Positions 1 to 8,670 of a DNA stretch of 64,000 nucleotides are shown here, piece by piece. The notes below the pieces were generated by a model. That model worked only from the letters and a program-made list of their open reading frames with translations. It was not told where the DNA came from and did not search any database. Every line of letters begins with the position of its first letter. Position 1 is the stretch's first letter. The position numbers and the translations under genes are program-made. Source of the DNA: Blautia sp. AF19-10LB. Lineage in GTDB: Bacteria; Bacillota; Clostridia; Lachnospirales; Lachnospiraceae. Location: contig NZ_QTWS01000002.1 in NCBI RefSeq assembly GCF_003461245.1, positions 1-64,000 on the forward strand, in the 5' to 3' direction.

Positions 1-271
<271 letters not shown>

Positions 272-435
272 AATGTTTGATTCCGGTCAGACAACACTTG
301 GCTATCTTCCCGTTTTACTGTTATAAAAAGTTCATTCTTTCGAATCTATTCATTAAGAATTTTCGAGAATCGTATGTGTTTCACTGTTTAGTTATCAAGG
401 TTCTTTGTTTCTCACTGCCTTTCGACAGCTCGTTC

Positions 436-464
436 ACTTTATCATATTCATCAATGTATGTCAA
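436..464 (-). promoter_or_regulatory. rRNA promoter, proximal
   Basis: On the minus strand TTGACA (459-464), 17 nt, TAAAGT (436-441). The sequence just upstream reads AACTTGAAAAAAGTGC, an A-rich tract of the kind that serves as an UP element. The same tract precedes the distal promoter at 632-660. Confidence 0.85.
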
Positions 465-529
465 GCACTTTTTTCAAGTTTTTTTGAGACATTTTCTTAT
501 GATCTGTCGCTCGTTCAAGCGACTTGTCT

Positions 530-558
530 ACTCTATCACATCATCAATTCCCTGTCAA
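530..558 (-). promoter_or_regulatory. rRNA promoter, middle
   Basis: On the minus strand TTGACA (553-558), 17 nt, TAGAGT (530-535), preceded by an A-rich stretch (AAAACGAAAAAAGTTG). Second of three tandem promoters for the rRNA operon. Confidence 0.8.
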
Positions 559-631
559 CAACTTTTTTCGTTTTTTCAAAACTTTTTAAATTGTGTGTTC
601 AAAAGAATCAATTCTTTGTGACAGCTCAGTT

Positions 632-660
632 AGAATATCACGTTCCAACCGGGCTGTCAA
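632..660 (-). promoter_or_regulatory. rRNA promoter, distal
   Basis: On the minus strand TTGACA (655-660), 17 nt, TATTCT (632-637), preceded by AACTTGAAAAAAGTG as at the proximal promoter. The whole gap 272-718 is explained as rRNA leader with three promoters; I see no gene in it. Confidence 0.8.
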
Positions 661-718
661 CACTTTTTTCAAGTTTTTTCCAGAAACCTTCTCCAGTCTC
701 GCCAAAACGTTGTCCCGG

Positions 719-1366
719 TCAGTTCTGCTCTTTCCTGTAAAGAATATAAGAATAAAGCACAGGCACTGTTATCGTCACTGTAATAATAACTCCCAGAGCT
801 GCTGTTGATTTGAAATATCCATTGATGCACATTGCAATTCCTGCGACAATAAATACCCACGCTCCAAACCGATGTGTACGGTTCCAGTTGTCTGAATCAT
901 TCAGTGTCCACGGAAACCTCAGTCCAATACTGTGATTCTGTTTTACTTTAGGAAGATAGTTTCCAAGAACAATAAATACAATCCCAACCAGCACATTCAT
1001 CTGCATTCCGATATCAAACTTTTTCCCAAAGACAGTTCCATAAATGCAGACAGCAACAGCAACAGAAATCACAGGAATGATCCACAGGATAATTCGGATC
1101 ATCTTGTCACTGATATTCTTTTTCTTCGGATCAATTGCCGTAACCAGCAGGCAGAACCATTCCATCCCAAGAAGAAACGCCGGAAGCCCAAATACTGCAA
1201 CCGGCCTGGAACTCCATCCATCCGGAGTATTACCTGCCCCGCTGAAATGTGTTGGTATCTCCTGCGGAAGCTGATTCCAGAAAAGGACTCCAAAAAGAAT
1301 CGGGCTCAGTGTCACGATTCCGGTCAGAATCAGTGTCCATTTATACTTCTTTATCATACTCATCAT
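719..1366 (-). CDS. sdpI: SdpI-family membrane protein
   Basis: A 215-residue integral membrane protein with about six hydrophobic segments. The N-terminal part (ILFWNQLPQEIPTHFSGAGNTPDGW) matches the DUF1648 segment found at the start of SdpI proteins, and the later 'IGLRFPWTLNDSDNWNRTHRFGA' stretch matches the conserved SdpI core (G-R-x-PWT...W..THR..G). In Bacillus subtilis SdpI gives immunity to the SdpC killing factor and senses it for the repressor SdpR. The start overlaps the 3' end of the upstream sdpR-like gene by 26 nt, so translation is probably coupled. No SdpC toxin gene is nearby, so the natural ligand is unknown; defence against foreign toxins or envelope stress is a guess. Confidence 0.85.
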   Translation of the reverse strand: MMSMIKKYKWTLILTGIVTLSPILFGVLFWNQLPQEIPTHFSGAGNTPDGWSSRPVAVFGLPAFLLGMEWFCLLVTAIDPKKKNISDKMIRIILWIIPVISVAVAVCIYGTVFGKKFDIGMQMNVLVGIVFIVLGNYLPKVKQNHSIGLRFPWTLNDSDNWNRTHRFGAWVFIVAGIAMCINGYFKSTAALGVIITVTITVPVLYSYILYRKEQN

Positions 1367-1634
1367 TGTCGTTTCCCCCTTTCAGATCCTTCAGCCAGAG
1401 AAGGATCTCATCCACAACAGATGTATTAAGCTCATAGTAAACAAAGTTCTTTACTTTCGTCTCCCAGACCAGGTCCGCTTTCTTCAAAATATTCAGATGA
1501 TAGGAGATCGTTGCCCCGGTCATATCAAAATGACCTCCAATCTCACCGGCCGACATCCTGCCATTTTTGAGAAGCTGTAAAATTTCTCTCCTGACCGGAT
1601 CAGACAGTGCCTTGAACGTATCTGCAAAAGCCAT
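1341..1634 (-). CDS. sdpR: ArsR/SdpR-family transcriptional repressor
   Basis: A 97-residue winged-helix protein of the ArsR family. It begins MAFADTFKALSDPVRREIL, the typical helix of SdpR-like autorepressors, followed by the recognition helix region (MTGATISYHLNILKKADLV) and a short beta wing (ETKVKNFVYYELN). There is no ArsR metal-binding Cys pair, which agrees with SdpR rather than a metal sensor. It is the first gene of a two-gene operon with the SdpI-like protein. Two nearly identical palindromes flank its own promoter (1656-1677 and 1711-1734), so autorepression is likely. In the known system the membrane partner sequesters the repressor when toxin is present. Confidence 0.88.
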   Translation of the reverse strand: MAFADTFKALSDPVRREILQLLKNGRMSAGEIGGHFDMTGATISYHLNILKKADLVWETKVKNFVYYELNTSVVDEILLWLKDLKGGNDNDEYDKEV

Positions 1635-1655
1635 CCTCTGCCCTCTTTCGAAAAC

Positions 1656-1734
1656 TATTTAGAAATATTTCTAAATACAATATATGTCTTCTTCGCTCTT
1701 TTGTCAACAGGTATTTAGAATTTTATCTAAATAC
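1656..1734 (-). promoter_or_regulatory. sdpR promoter bracketed by two palindromic operators
   Basis: Minus-strand promoter TTGACA (1702-1707), 17 nt, TATATT (1679-1684). One palindrome, TATTTAGA-N6-TCTAAATA, lies at 1656-1677 over the expected start site. A second, GTATTTAGA-N6-TCTAAATAC, lies at 1711-1734 just upstream of the -35. Half-sites and spacing are the same in both, which points to a single dimeric repressor, most simply the adjacent SdpR-like protein. The two centres are 56 bp apart, roughly five helical turns. Confidence 0.8.
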
Positions 1735-1783
1735 TTATCTGACAAAAACTTTTCCAGTCCCGGTTTCTCATTTTACAATGCAA

Positions 1784-1815
1784 AAAGACCACCAGAGTTT
1801 CCTCCGATGGTCTTT
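1784..1815 (-). terminator. Terminator of the AraC-family gene
   Basis: On the minus strand a hairpin with arms AAAGACCA and TGGTCTTT, extended inwards by GGAG/CTC-type pairs, is followed by a T-rich tract. It lies about 90 nt after the stop codon of the AraC-family gene at 1903. Confidence 0.65.
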
Positions 1816-1902
1816 CACATTTTCATATATCCATTTATGCATACATATATTTCTGCAGTGCATGTATGATCTTAGGTTCAACGTTTTTACGCTATTTTCT
1901 GC

Positions 1903-2778
1903 TCAAATATCTGTCATTTCGCGGTATTCTTTTGGCGTGACACCATATCTGCTTTTGAACTGGCGGTTAAAATTTGAAAGATTGGTAAAACCGGCCTCCT
2001 GAGAGATACTCAGAATCTTATCATTCGATTTTTTCAGCGCTTCTGCTGCCACTGCCAGTCTCCGTTCATTTACATACGAAATAAAGCTCAGACCCGTCAT
2101 TTTTTTGAACCACCGCATAAAGTGGCTGTCACTCCAGCCACAGAACTCTGCGATCTCTCTGACTGTAAGGTTTTCACTGATATTTTTTTCAATTTCCTGT
2201 AGAACCACCTTCAAACGTTCTCTGTCCGGCGAAGACACCTCTTTGACACATGGATATTTTCTTATAAGAAGAAAGAGCATTTGAAGAACCGCTGCTTTTA
2301 CTCCCAGTTCATAGCCTTTTTCTCTGGATTCGCACAGATCTTCCATCTGGCTTAAACATTGTTTCAGTTCTTCGTAATCTTCTTCCTCTTTGTGCACACA
2401 GACAGGAGGAAGCAGTTTTCCCGCCGCAAGAGGCACGAGAAATTCTCCTGCACACAGATCCGCTGCTCCGGCTCCCAGGAAATCCATCTCAAAAATAATA
2501 TTTTCATATTCCATCGAAAATCCTTTTGCCTTGCGAAGTGCATGGAGTGTTCCCGGAGGCACCACAAAAATATCACCCGGTTTTCCCAGAAACAACGTAG
2601 TTTCTATCTGAATTTCTCCAGCTCCTTTTTTGACATAGATCAGCTCCATATCTTTGTGCCAGTGAAGAGAAACTGACGGAAAATCCAACGGGATCGTACA
2701 TGGATAGATATTAAAAGGAAACAGTCTGCTCCCATGCTGTTTCTTCTCCTGGTATTTCTGCGTGTTTTCTTTTTCCAT
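1903..2778 (-). CDS. AraC-family transcriptional regulator with cupin sensor
   Basis: A 291-residue regulator. Residues about 20-110 form an AraC-type cupin (HWHKDMELIYVKKGAGEI, then PGDIFVVPPGTLHAL), which in this family binds a sugar or related ligand. Residues about 185-288 hold two helix-turn-helix motifs, ending in the AraC signature (SISQEAGFTNLSNFNRQFKSRYGVTPKEYR). The start is an ATG preceded by AGGAG. It is divergent from the glycogen phosphorylase gene with about 170 nt between them, so it may regulate glgP and itself; that link is inferred from position only. Confidence 0.9.
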   Translation of the reverse strand: MEKENTQKYQEKKQHGSRLFPFNIYPCTIPLDFPSVSLHWHKDMELIYVKKGAGEIQIETTLFLGKPGDIFVVPPGTLHALRKAKGFSMEYENIIFEMDFLGAGAADLCAGEFLVPLAAGKLLPPVCVHKEEEDYEELKQCLSQMEDLCESREKGYELGVKAAVLQMLFLLIRKYPCVKEVSSPDRERLKVVLQEIEKNISENLTVREIAEFCGWSDSHFMRWFKKMTGLSFISYVNERRLAVAAEALKKSNDKILSISQEAGFTNLSNFNRQFKSRYGVTPKEYREMTDI

Positions 2779-2945
2779 AATGTATTTTTCTCCTCTGATG
2801 ATAGGATAGTATCAGTATTTGCAAGATTTTTACAAGAAACGACAAACTATATGTGATATAAATATAACCATAACATGGTACAAGATGTTTTCTGACAACC
2901 ACTAAAAGCTTCTAAAGCAATGTATCTATGAAAGGAGTGGCTCAC

Positions 2946-5213
2946 ATGAGTGAAACCATGACAAACAAACTTATCGAACTTTGCGGCAAAGATATCAGAA
3001 CCGCTTCCAACGCGGAACTTTATCACGCACTTCTGAAACTGGTCGATGAAAAAAGCCAGGAACAGGTTCAGAACGTAACCGGAAGAAAGCTTTATTATAT
3101 TTCAGCAGAATTCCTGATTGGAAAACTGCTGTCCAATAACCTTATCAATCTCGGCCTTTATGATGATGTAAAGGAAGCTCTTAAAGAAGCCGGTAAGTCT
3201 CTGGCTGATATTGAAGAGCAGGAGCCGGAACCAAGCCTTGGAAACGGCGGTCTCGGACGACTGGCCGCATGTTTTCTCGACAGCCTTGCTACCTTGAATC
3301 TGCCAGGAGACGGTGTGGGACTCCGTTATCACTGTGGTCTTTTCCGCCAGAATTTCAAAAATAACGTCCAGAACGAGACTCCTGATTTCTGGCTGACTGA
3401 CAGCTGCGCTGCCAAAGCTACAGATACGGTCTTCCCAGTGTCTCTGGCGGGAAAAGAATATTCTGCAAGACTTTATAAACTTCCGGTCACAGGATATGAA
3501 GGCCGTACCAACACCCTGAACCTCTTTGACCTTGACAGTGTTGATGAATCTGTGATCGGTGATGGAATCTCCTTTGACAAAAAGGATATCGCCAGAAACC
3601 TGACCCTTTTCCTTTATCCGGATGATTCTGATGAGGACGGTCGTCTGCTCCGTATCTATCAGCAGTATTTCATGGTTTCTGCCGGCGCACAGCTTGTCCT
3701 TGAGGAATGTGCCGCAAGAGGCTGCAATTACCATAACCTTGCCGACTATGCTGCGATCCAGATCAATGATACACACCCAAGCATGGTGATCCCGGAACTG
3801 ATCCGTCTCCTGATGCTCCATGACATTGATTTTGAGGAGGCTGTACAGATCGTTACCGACACCTGCGCTTACACAAACCACACGATCCTTGCAGAAGCCC
3901 TGGAAAAATGGCCGAGACATTATCTGGACACCGTTGTTCCACAGCTCATGCCGATCATCGAGAAACTGGACGCCCTGGCAAAAAGCCGCACGGAGGATGG
4001 CTCCCTTGCGATCATCGACCAGAATCAGGTCGTTCATATGGCACATATGGATATCCATTTCTCACATTCTACAAATGGTGTCGCAACCCTGCACACACAG
4101 ATCCTCAAAGAAAGCGAACTGGCAGGATTCTACCATCTGTATCCTGAGAAATTCAACAATAAGACAAACGGCATCACCTTCCGCCGCTGGCTTCTGAAAT
4201 GCAACCCATCTCTGACCAACGAGATCGAAAGCCTGATCGGAAACGGATTCAAAAAAGATGCTTCCGAGCTGAAAAAACTTCTTGCTTATACGAATGATCA
4301 GAATGTCCTCAGGAAACTTTCTGAGATCAAAAAGCAGAATAAGGAAGCACTTGCCGCATGGCTCCTTCACAAACAGGGTATAAAAGTCAACACAGATGCC
4401 ATGTTCACCATCCAGTCCAAGCGGCTTCATGAGTACAAGCGCCAGCAGTTAAATCTTCTGTTCCTGATCCATCAGTATCTGGAGATCAAAGCCGGCCATA
4501 TACCAAGCGTTCCGCTGGTCAGCATCTTCGGTGCCAAGGCAGCTCCTGCGTACATTATCGCCAAAGACATCATCCACGGACTGCTCACACTTTCTCAGGT
4601 GATCGAGAATGACCCGGAAGTTTCCAAATGGATGCAGCTCGTCTTTGTAGAAAACTACAACGTCTCTGCTGCTGAAATGATGATCCCTGCCTGCGATCTC
4701 TCTGAGCAGATCAGCCTTGCTTCCAAAGAGGCATCCGGAACAGGAAACATGAAATTCATGCTGAACGGTGCCCTGACTCTCGGAACCATGGACGGTGCAA
4801 ACGTGGAGATCTCCGAAGCAGTCGGAAACGACAACATCTATATCTTTGGTCAGAGCAGCAAACAGGTCATCCACCGCTATGCAGTCGGTGATTACTGTGC
4901 AAAAGACTGGTACGAGGCAGACCCGAACCTTCGTCGTGCGATTGACTTCCTCACCAGCGAAAAAATGCTCTCCTTCGGCGATGAGGAACATTTGAAACGT
5001 CTCCAGAATGAACTGATCTGGAAAGACTGGTTCCAGACTCTTCCGGATTTCAACGCCTATGTGGTACGTAAACAGCAGGCAATGGCTGACTACGCCGCAG
5101 ATCAGGAAAACTGGAGCCGCAGAACTCTGATCAATATCGCACAGGCCGGATTCTTCTCTTCTGACAGGACTATTAAAGAATATGATAATGATATCTGGCA
5201 TCTTGGGAAATAA
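2946..5213 (+). CDS. glgP: Glycogen/alpha-glucan phosphorylase
   Basis: PLP-dependent phosphorolysis of glycogen, starch or maltodextrin to glucose 1-phosphate in the cytoplasm. The protein shows the family landmarks: PSLGNGGLGRLAACFLDSLATL near the N-terminus, INDTHPSMVIPELIR in the middle, and the PLP site EASGTGNMKFMLNGALTLGTMDGANVE, with the Schiff-base lysine at about residue 603. At 755 residues it is slightly shorter than E. coli MalP/GlgP, as usual for clostridial members. An upstream in-frame ATG at 2928 overlaps the ribosome-binding site AAAGGAG (2931-2937), so I take the ATG at 2946, eight bases downstream of that site. It stands alone and ends at a strong terminator. The divergent AraC gene may control it. 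Confidence 0.96.
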   Translation: MSETMTNKLIELCGKDIRTASNAELYHALLKLVDEKSQEQVQNVTGRKLYYISAEFLIGKLLSNNLINLGLYDDVKEALKEAGKSLADIEEQEPEPSLGNGGLGRLAACFLDSLATLNLPGDGVGLRYHCGLFRQNFKNNVQNETPDFWLTDSCAAKATDTVFPVSLAGKEYSARLYKLPVTGYEGRTNTLNLFDLDSVDESVIGDGISFDKKDIARNLTLFLYPDDSDEDGRLLRIYQQYFMVSAGAQLVLEECAARGCNYHNLADYAAIQINDTHPSMVIPELIRLLMLHDIDFEEAVQIVTDTCAYTNHTILAEALEKWPRHYLDTVVPQLMPIIEKLDALAKSRTEDGSLAIIDQNQVVHMAHMDIHFSHSTNGVATLHTQILKESELAGFYHLYPEKFNNKTNGITFRRWLLKCNPSLTNEIESLIGNGFKKDASELKKLLAYTNDQNVLRKLSEIKKQNKEALAAWLLHKQGIKVNTDAMFTIQSKRLHEYKRQQLNLLFLIHQYLEIKAGHIPSVPLVSIFGAKAAPAYIIAKDIIHGLLTLSQVIENDPEVSKWMQLVFVENYNVSAAEMMIPACDLSEQISLASKEASGTGNMKFMLNGALTLGTMDGANVEISEAVGNDNIYIFGQSSKQVIHRYAVGDYCAKDWYEADPNLRRAIDFLTSEKMLSFGDEEHLKRLQNELIWKDWFQTLPDFNAYVVRKQQAMADYAADQENWSRRTLINIAQAGFFSSDRTIKEYDNDIWHLGK

Positions 5214-5239
5214 AAAAACACCAAAACTTAATCTTTAGC

Positions 5240-5279
5240 AAAAGCAGAGAGGAAATCCTGAAACTTCCTCTCTGCTTTT
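5240..5279. terminator. Bidirectional terminator between glgP and the sugar operon
   Basis: A perfect 15-bp stem (AAAAGCAGAGAGGAA / TTCCTCTCTGCTTTT) with a 10-nt loop. It has a T-run on the plus strand and lies directly against the stop codon of the convergent solute-binding protein gene (5280), so it probably serves both transcription units. Confidence 0.9.
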
Positions 5280-6977
5280 TTATTCTCCTGGATTAGACTT
5301 TCGGAGCTGTTCTGTCAGCTCTTCACCACCCTGTTCATACCATTCTTTTACAAACTCGTCAAAATAATCAACTGGCTGTACGCCCATGATGATCTGGATA
5401 AAACTGTCTTTTTCTAACTGCTGAAGTGATTTCGGGATCTCGCCGTCACTGTCATCCAGATACCGCTTCGCAGTCGTCCGGTAATTTCCCTCGATCAGCC
5501 GCCCGACTGCTGCAAGTCTGGACTCGTATGCCGCCCAGTCCTCTGCTGTCTCTGATCTTCCCTGGATAAATTTTTCTGCTGCATCATAGTAGGATTTCTC
5601 GATCGCACTTAAATCTGTTTCTTTTCGCATGCCACTCATCACGCTCTGGATATCCTTGGTGATCTGGAACGTCGCCTCATTATAATCAATGTTGATGACC
5701 AGCGGTCTTGCCGTCGGATCGACATTCAGGGCAAAATATGCATTCACCTCGTCTGCATCCTGCGCTCCATATCTGGTGTAGTCAAACAGCACACTGATGA
5801 TCTTCATCACGATCTCCGGATGCTCATAACCCTTACGTACAACAACATATTTATTATCGCGGAAGCTATCATACACATTCTGCCAGTCTGCTTCCTGCAG
5901 ATAATATGGCTGCCAGTCCGCTTCCGGGTCTGTCTCATAGACATCCATCAGAGGATTGTTCGGCGTCCACCAGAGTCCAAAAAAAGCTCCGCAGTTTCCA
6001 TTTACCACCAGATCTCTGAGATTGTTCTGCGCACGAAGGGCAAAGTTCTGATCCAGTACACCACGTTCGTAGAGTTCATGCAGATAGCTGAGGGCGTTTT
6101 TTGTTTCTTCTGTCAGAGAGCCATAAACGATCTCTCCATTCTGGTTGATCCACCTCTGCGGGCTTGCATGGAATTTATCAAAAACAGGATCGACAGAATA
6201 ACTGGAACTGGTACTTCCCACCAGATCAGTGTCACAGACAAGGCCGATCGGGTCTTCTCCGTCTTCTGTTCCCATCCGGTTTTCTGTAAATGCCTCCACG
6301 ATATCAAATGCATCTTCCAGCGTTTTGGGTTCTTCTAGCCCCAGTTCTTCGATCCAGTCCTTGCGCAGCCACATCAGACGCGGTCCATGGTCTGTGACAG
6401 TCTCCGGGATCGCCATCAGTTTTCCGTTAAATCTCACAGAATCCAGAAGGTCGCTTCCGTAGCTCTCAAACATTTCTTTGATTCGTTTGGAAGTGCAATT
6501 TTCGTAAACCTCACTCAAATCTGCCACCAGATCATTATCGACCAGTTCTTTGAGTGTTTCTCTGTCCGACACCACCAGAACATCCGGGAGCGTCTGGTCT
6601 TTGACCAGGATATTTACAAATTCATCGTAACGGTCTTCTCTCTCCATGTAGACGTTTTTGTTCTGGATGTTCAGCATCTTTCGGAGATAACGGGTGTAGG
6701 CATTGTCTTCGTAAGTATTTCCATCCGGGAGGTTCGAATTGTTTGTACCGCTCATCTGTCCCAGAGTATAGGTCACAAGCTCCGGATATGCTCCATAAGG
6801 TGTCTGCGCGGCTGTTTCCCAGGTACCGGTGCGGACAGTTTCTTTTGCGGAAGCTGTGTTTTCTGTTTCTGTCGATGTTTCACTCTTATCTGTCTCTCTG
6901 GAGACACTGCTGCATCCGCTTAACATCATGCTTACGATACATCCCAGGATCACGGGCAGTTTCCATTTAGTCTTCAT
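5280..6977 (-). CDS. Extracellular solute-binding lipoprotein (second binding protein of the sugar operon)
   Basis: A 565-residue lipoprotein. The signal peptide ends in the lipobox LSGC (residues 19-22), followed by a Ser/Thr/Glu linker and a family 1-type binding protein fold with the motifs KDWIEELGLEEPKTLEDAFDIV and WWTPNNPLMD. The length and layout resemble the large LplA/YtcQ-type binding proteins that pair with YesM/YesN two-component systems and bind oligosaccharides. Its start overlaps the end of the histidine kinase gene by 11 nt. It is the last gene of the operon, while a different binding protein (12064-13338) is the first. It may be an alternative binding protein or a sugar sensor partner for the kinase; the substrate is unknown. 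Confidence 0.88.
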   Translation of the reverse strand: MKTKWKLPVILGCIVSMMLSGCSSVSRETDKSETSTETENTASAKETVRTGTWETAAQTPYGAYPELVTYTLGQMSGTNNSNLPDGNTYEDNAYTRYLRKMLNIQNKNVYMEREDRYDEFVNILVKDQTLPDVLVVSDRETLKELVDNDLVADLSEVYENCTSKRIKEMFESYGSDLLDSVRFNGKLMAIPETVTDHGPRLMWLRKDWIEELGLEEPKTLEDAFDIVEAFTENRMGTEDGEDPIGLVCDTDLVGSTSSSYSVDPVFDKFHASPQRWINQNGEIVYGSLTEETKNALSYLHELYERGVLDQNFALRAQNNLRDLVVNGNCGAFFGLWWTPNNPLMDVYETDPEADWQPYYLQEADWQNVYDSFRDNKYVVVRKGYEHPEIVMKIISVLFDYTRYGAQDADEVNAYFALNVDPTARPLVINIDYNEATFQITKDIQSVMSGMRKETDLSAIEKSYYDAAEKFIQGRSETAEDWAAYESRLAAVGRLIEGNYRTTAKRYLDDSDGEIPKSLQQLEKDSFIQIIMGVQPVDYFDEFVKEWYEQGGEELTEQLRKSNPGE

Positions 6978-8670
6978 GTTTCTTGCCCTCCTTCGGGAAT
7001 CTCATCACAACATTTGTTCCCTCACCGGGTGCGCTGAAGATCCGGATCCCGTATCCCTCCCCGTAGAGCAGTCGGATACGGTCATTGACATTCTTAAGCC
7101 CATACCCCTTCGCCTGATAAGCGACAAGTGTCTCTGCTTTTTCCTGTTCCATTCCCATTCCGTTGTCACGGACGGTAATCACGACATCATCTCCTACGCC
7201 TTTGAACGACAGGGAAATCTTTTTGTCTCCCTCTTCTTTTTCGTCAATGCCGTGTTCGATCGCGTTTTCTACAACTGGCTGGAGAAGAAGTTTCGGCATT
7301 TTTTCATTCTTGATCTCCGGGTCTGTCTCCCATTCTACGGTGAAGTTGTTGTCATGCATGGTAAGCTGGATCTCCAGATATGCCTCCATATTCCGGATAC
7401 AGTTTTTGACCGTGACCATGTCCTCGCCTTTACTGAGTGCCGTCCTGTAAAACGTCGACAATGCAAGTGTAACCTTGCTGATATCCATCTGATTGCTCCG
7501 GATCGCCATCCAGTTCATCATGGAAAGGGTGTTATAGAGAAAATGCGGGTTGATCTGCGCCTGCAGTGCCTTCAGTTCGTATTCCTTCAATGCGATCTTG
7601 TTGACATAGACCTCATCGATCAGACGGTTGATCTCATCCATCATGCTGTGGAAACTGTTGATCAGGATTCCTACTTCATCCTCAGAATCACTGCTTACGG
7701 TAACTTCCCTGCTTCCGTGGTTTACCCGGTCCATATTTCTGGTAAGCTCTTCGATCTTACGTGTAAACAGTCGGGAAAAAGCCATCCCCAGAAACAGGAT
7801 GATCAGACCACATGCCGCGATCAGGGGGATTTCTTCCAGAAGAAGCCTGCGGACAGAACCGGAGATCGCTTTCTGGCTTTTGTAGAGATAAAAAGTCCAG
7901 CTGTTTTCTTCGCTTTCTGCACTGGTATATGCACAGGTTTCACTGAGTTTCTTGATAGCGGTACCTGCTTTGTCTGTTTTCTGGATACCTGTTCCTTCCA
8001 GGCTGCTTCTGTTGTAAAGGACTGTGCCATTTTCATCCGCGATCATTCCTCCATTCTCATCCGTGAGGATATTGGTCAGCGGCTGAAAGATCTTGTCATA
8101 ATCCAGCGAAATGCAGATTGCGGCATCCAGTTTCTGTCCACTATAGATCATACGGACAGCGGTAACTTCTTTGCGGTCTGCATCTACCATCCACTGAATC
8201 CGCACATCGTTCTTGAGTTCACTGCTCCACCACTCTTCCTGCATTTTGGCAAGCGGGACCAGGGTATACTCGTGTTCTACCTGAATGCTCTCGGCAAAAA
8301 GCTGAATGCGGTTGATCGCATCGTGATAGGATTTCGGCACGGACAGAAGAGGATCTGCGATCTCGGTGTATTTCTCATATGCCGTGTAATTATCGATGTT
8401 TTTTTCCTTGATGATCTCCTCAATATCCGGCGAATAAGTAAGATAATTCAAAAGACTGCTGTAAACGGCAGTCTGACTGTCAATACTCTCCTTCGTCTGG
8501 TCGATGATCGACTGCATATCCTCCAGATCACTGCTTCGAACCATCGTACTCTGTCTGCTGTGGGCATAAAGGGCAAGAACTGTCATCGGCACCAAGGCAG
8601 TCACGACCAGAAGAATCGTCAGCTTGTGCCGGTATTTCATGTTTTTGATCCATTTACGAAGTCTGTTCAT
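6967..8670 (-). CDS. Sensor histidine kinase, YesM/LytS type
   Basis: A membrane sensor kinase of about 567 residues. Order: a short basic N-terminus, TM1 (LTILLVVTALVPMTVLALYA), an extracytoplasmic sensor of about 250 residues, TM2 (EIPLIAACGLIILFLGMAF), a HAMP-type linker, the His_kinase motif (LQAQINPHFLYNTLSMMNWM, His being the phosphoacceptor), and a HATPase domain (VVENAIEHGI; VRDNGMGM; GYGLKNVNDRIRLLYG). An upstream in-frame ATG at 8712 exists, but it has no well-spaced ribosome-binding site. The ATG at 8670 follows AGGAGAGG closely, so the start remains uncertain. It overlaps the response regulator gene and should phosphorylate it in response to an external sugar. Confidence 0.92.
   Translation of the reverse strand: MNRLRKWIKNMKYRHKLTILLVVTALVPMTVLALYAHSRQSTMVRSSDLEDMQSIIDQTKESIDSQTAVYSSLLNYLTYSPDIEEIIKEKNIDNYTAYEKYTEIADPLLSVPKSYHDAINRIQLFAESIQVEHEYTLVPLAKMQEEWWSSELKNDVRIQWMVDADRKEVTAVRMIYSGQKLDAAICISLDYDKIFQPLTNILTDENGGMIADENGTVLYNRSSLEGTGIQKTDKAGTAIKKLSETCAYTSAESEENSWTFYLYKSQKAISGSVRRLLLEEIPLIAACGLIILFLGMAFSRLFTRKIEELTRNMDRVNHGSREVTVSSDSEDEVGILINSFHSMMDEINRLIDEVYVNKIALKEYELKALQAQINPHFLYNTLSMMNWMAIRSNQMDISKVTLALSTFYRTALSKGEDMVTVKNCIRNMEAYLEIQLTMHDNNFTVEWETDPEIKNEKMPKLLLQPVVENAIEHGIDEKEEGDKKISLSFKGVGDDVVITVRDNGMGMEQEKAETLVAYQAKGYGLKNVNDRIRLLYGEGYGIRIFSAPGEGTNVVMRFPKEGKKHED

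Noticed and set aside
3102..4058. 318-codon open frame on the minus strand
   Set aside because: Lies wholly within glgP, whose catalytic motifs are in the other strand; no domain in the shadow.
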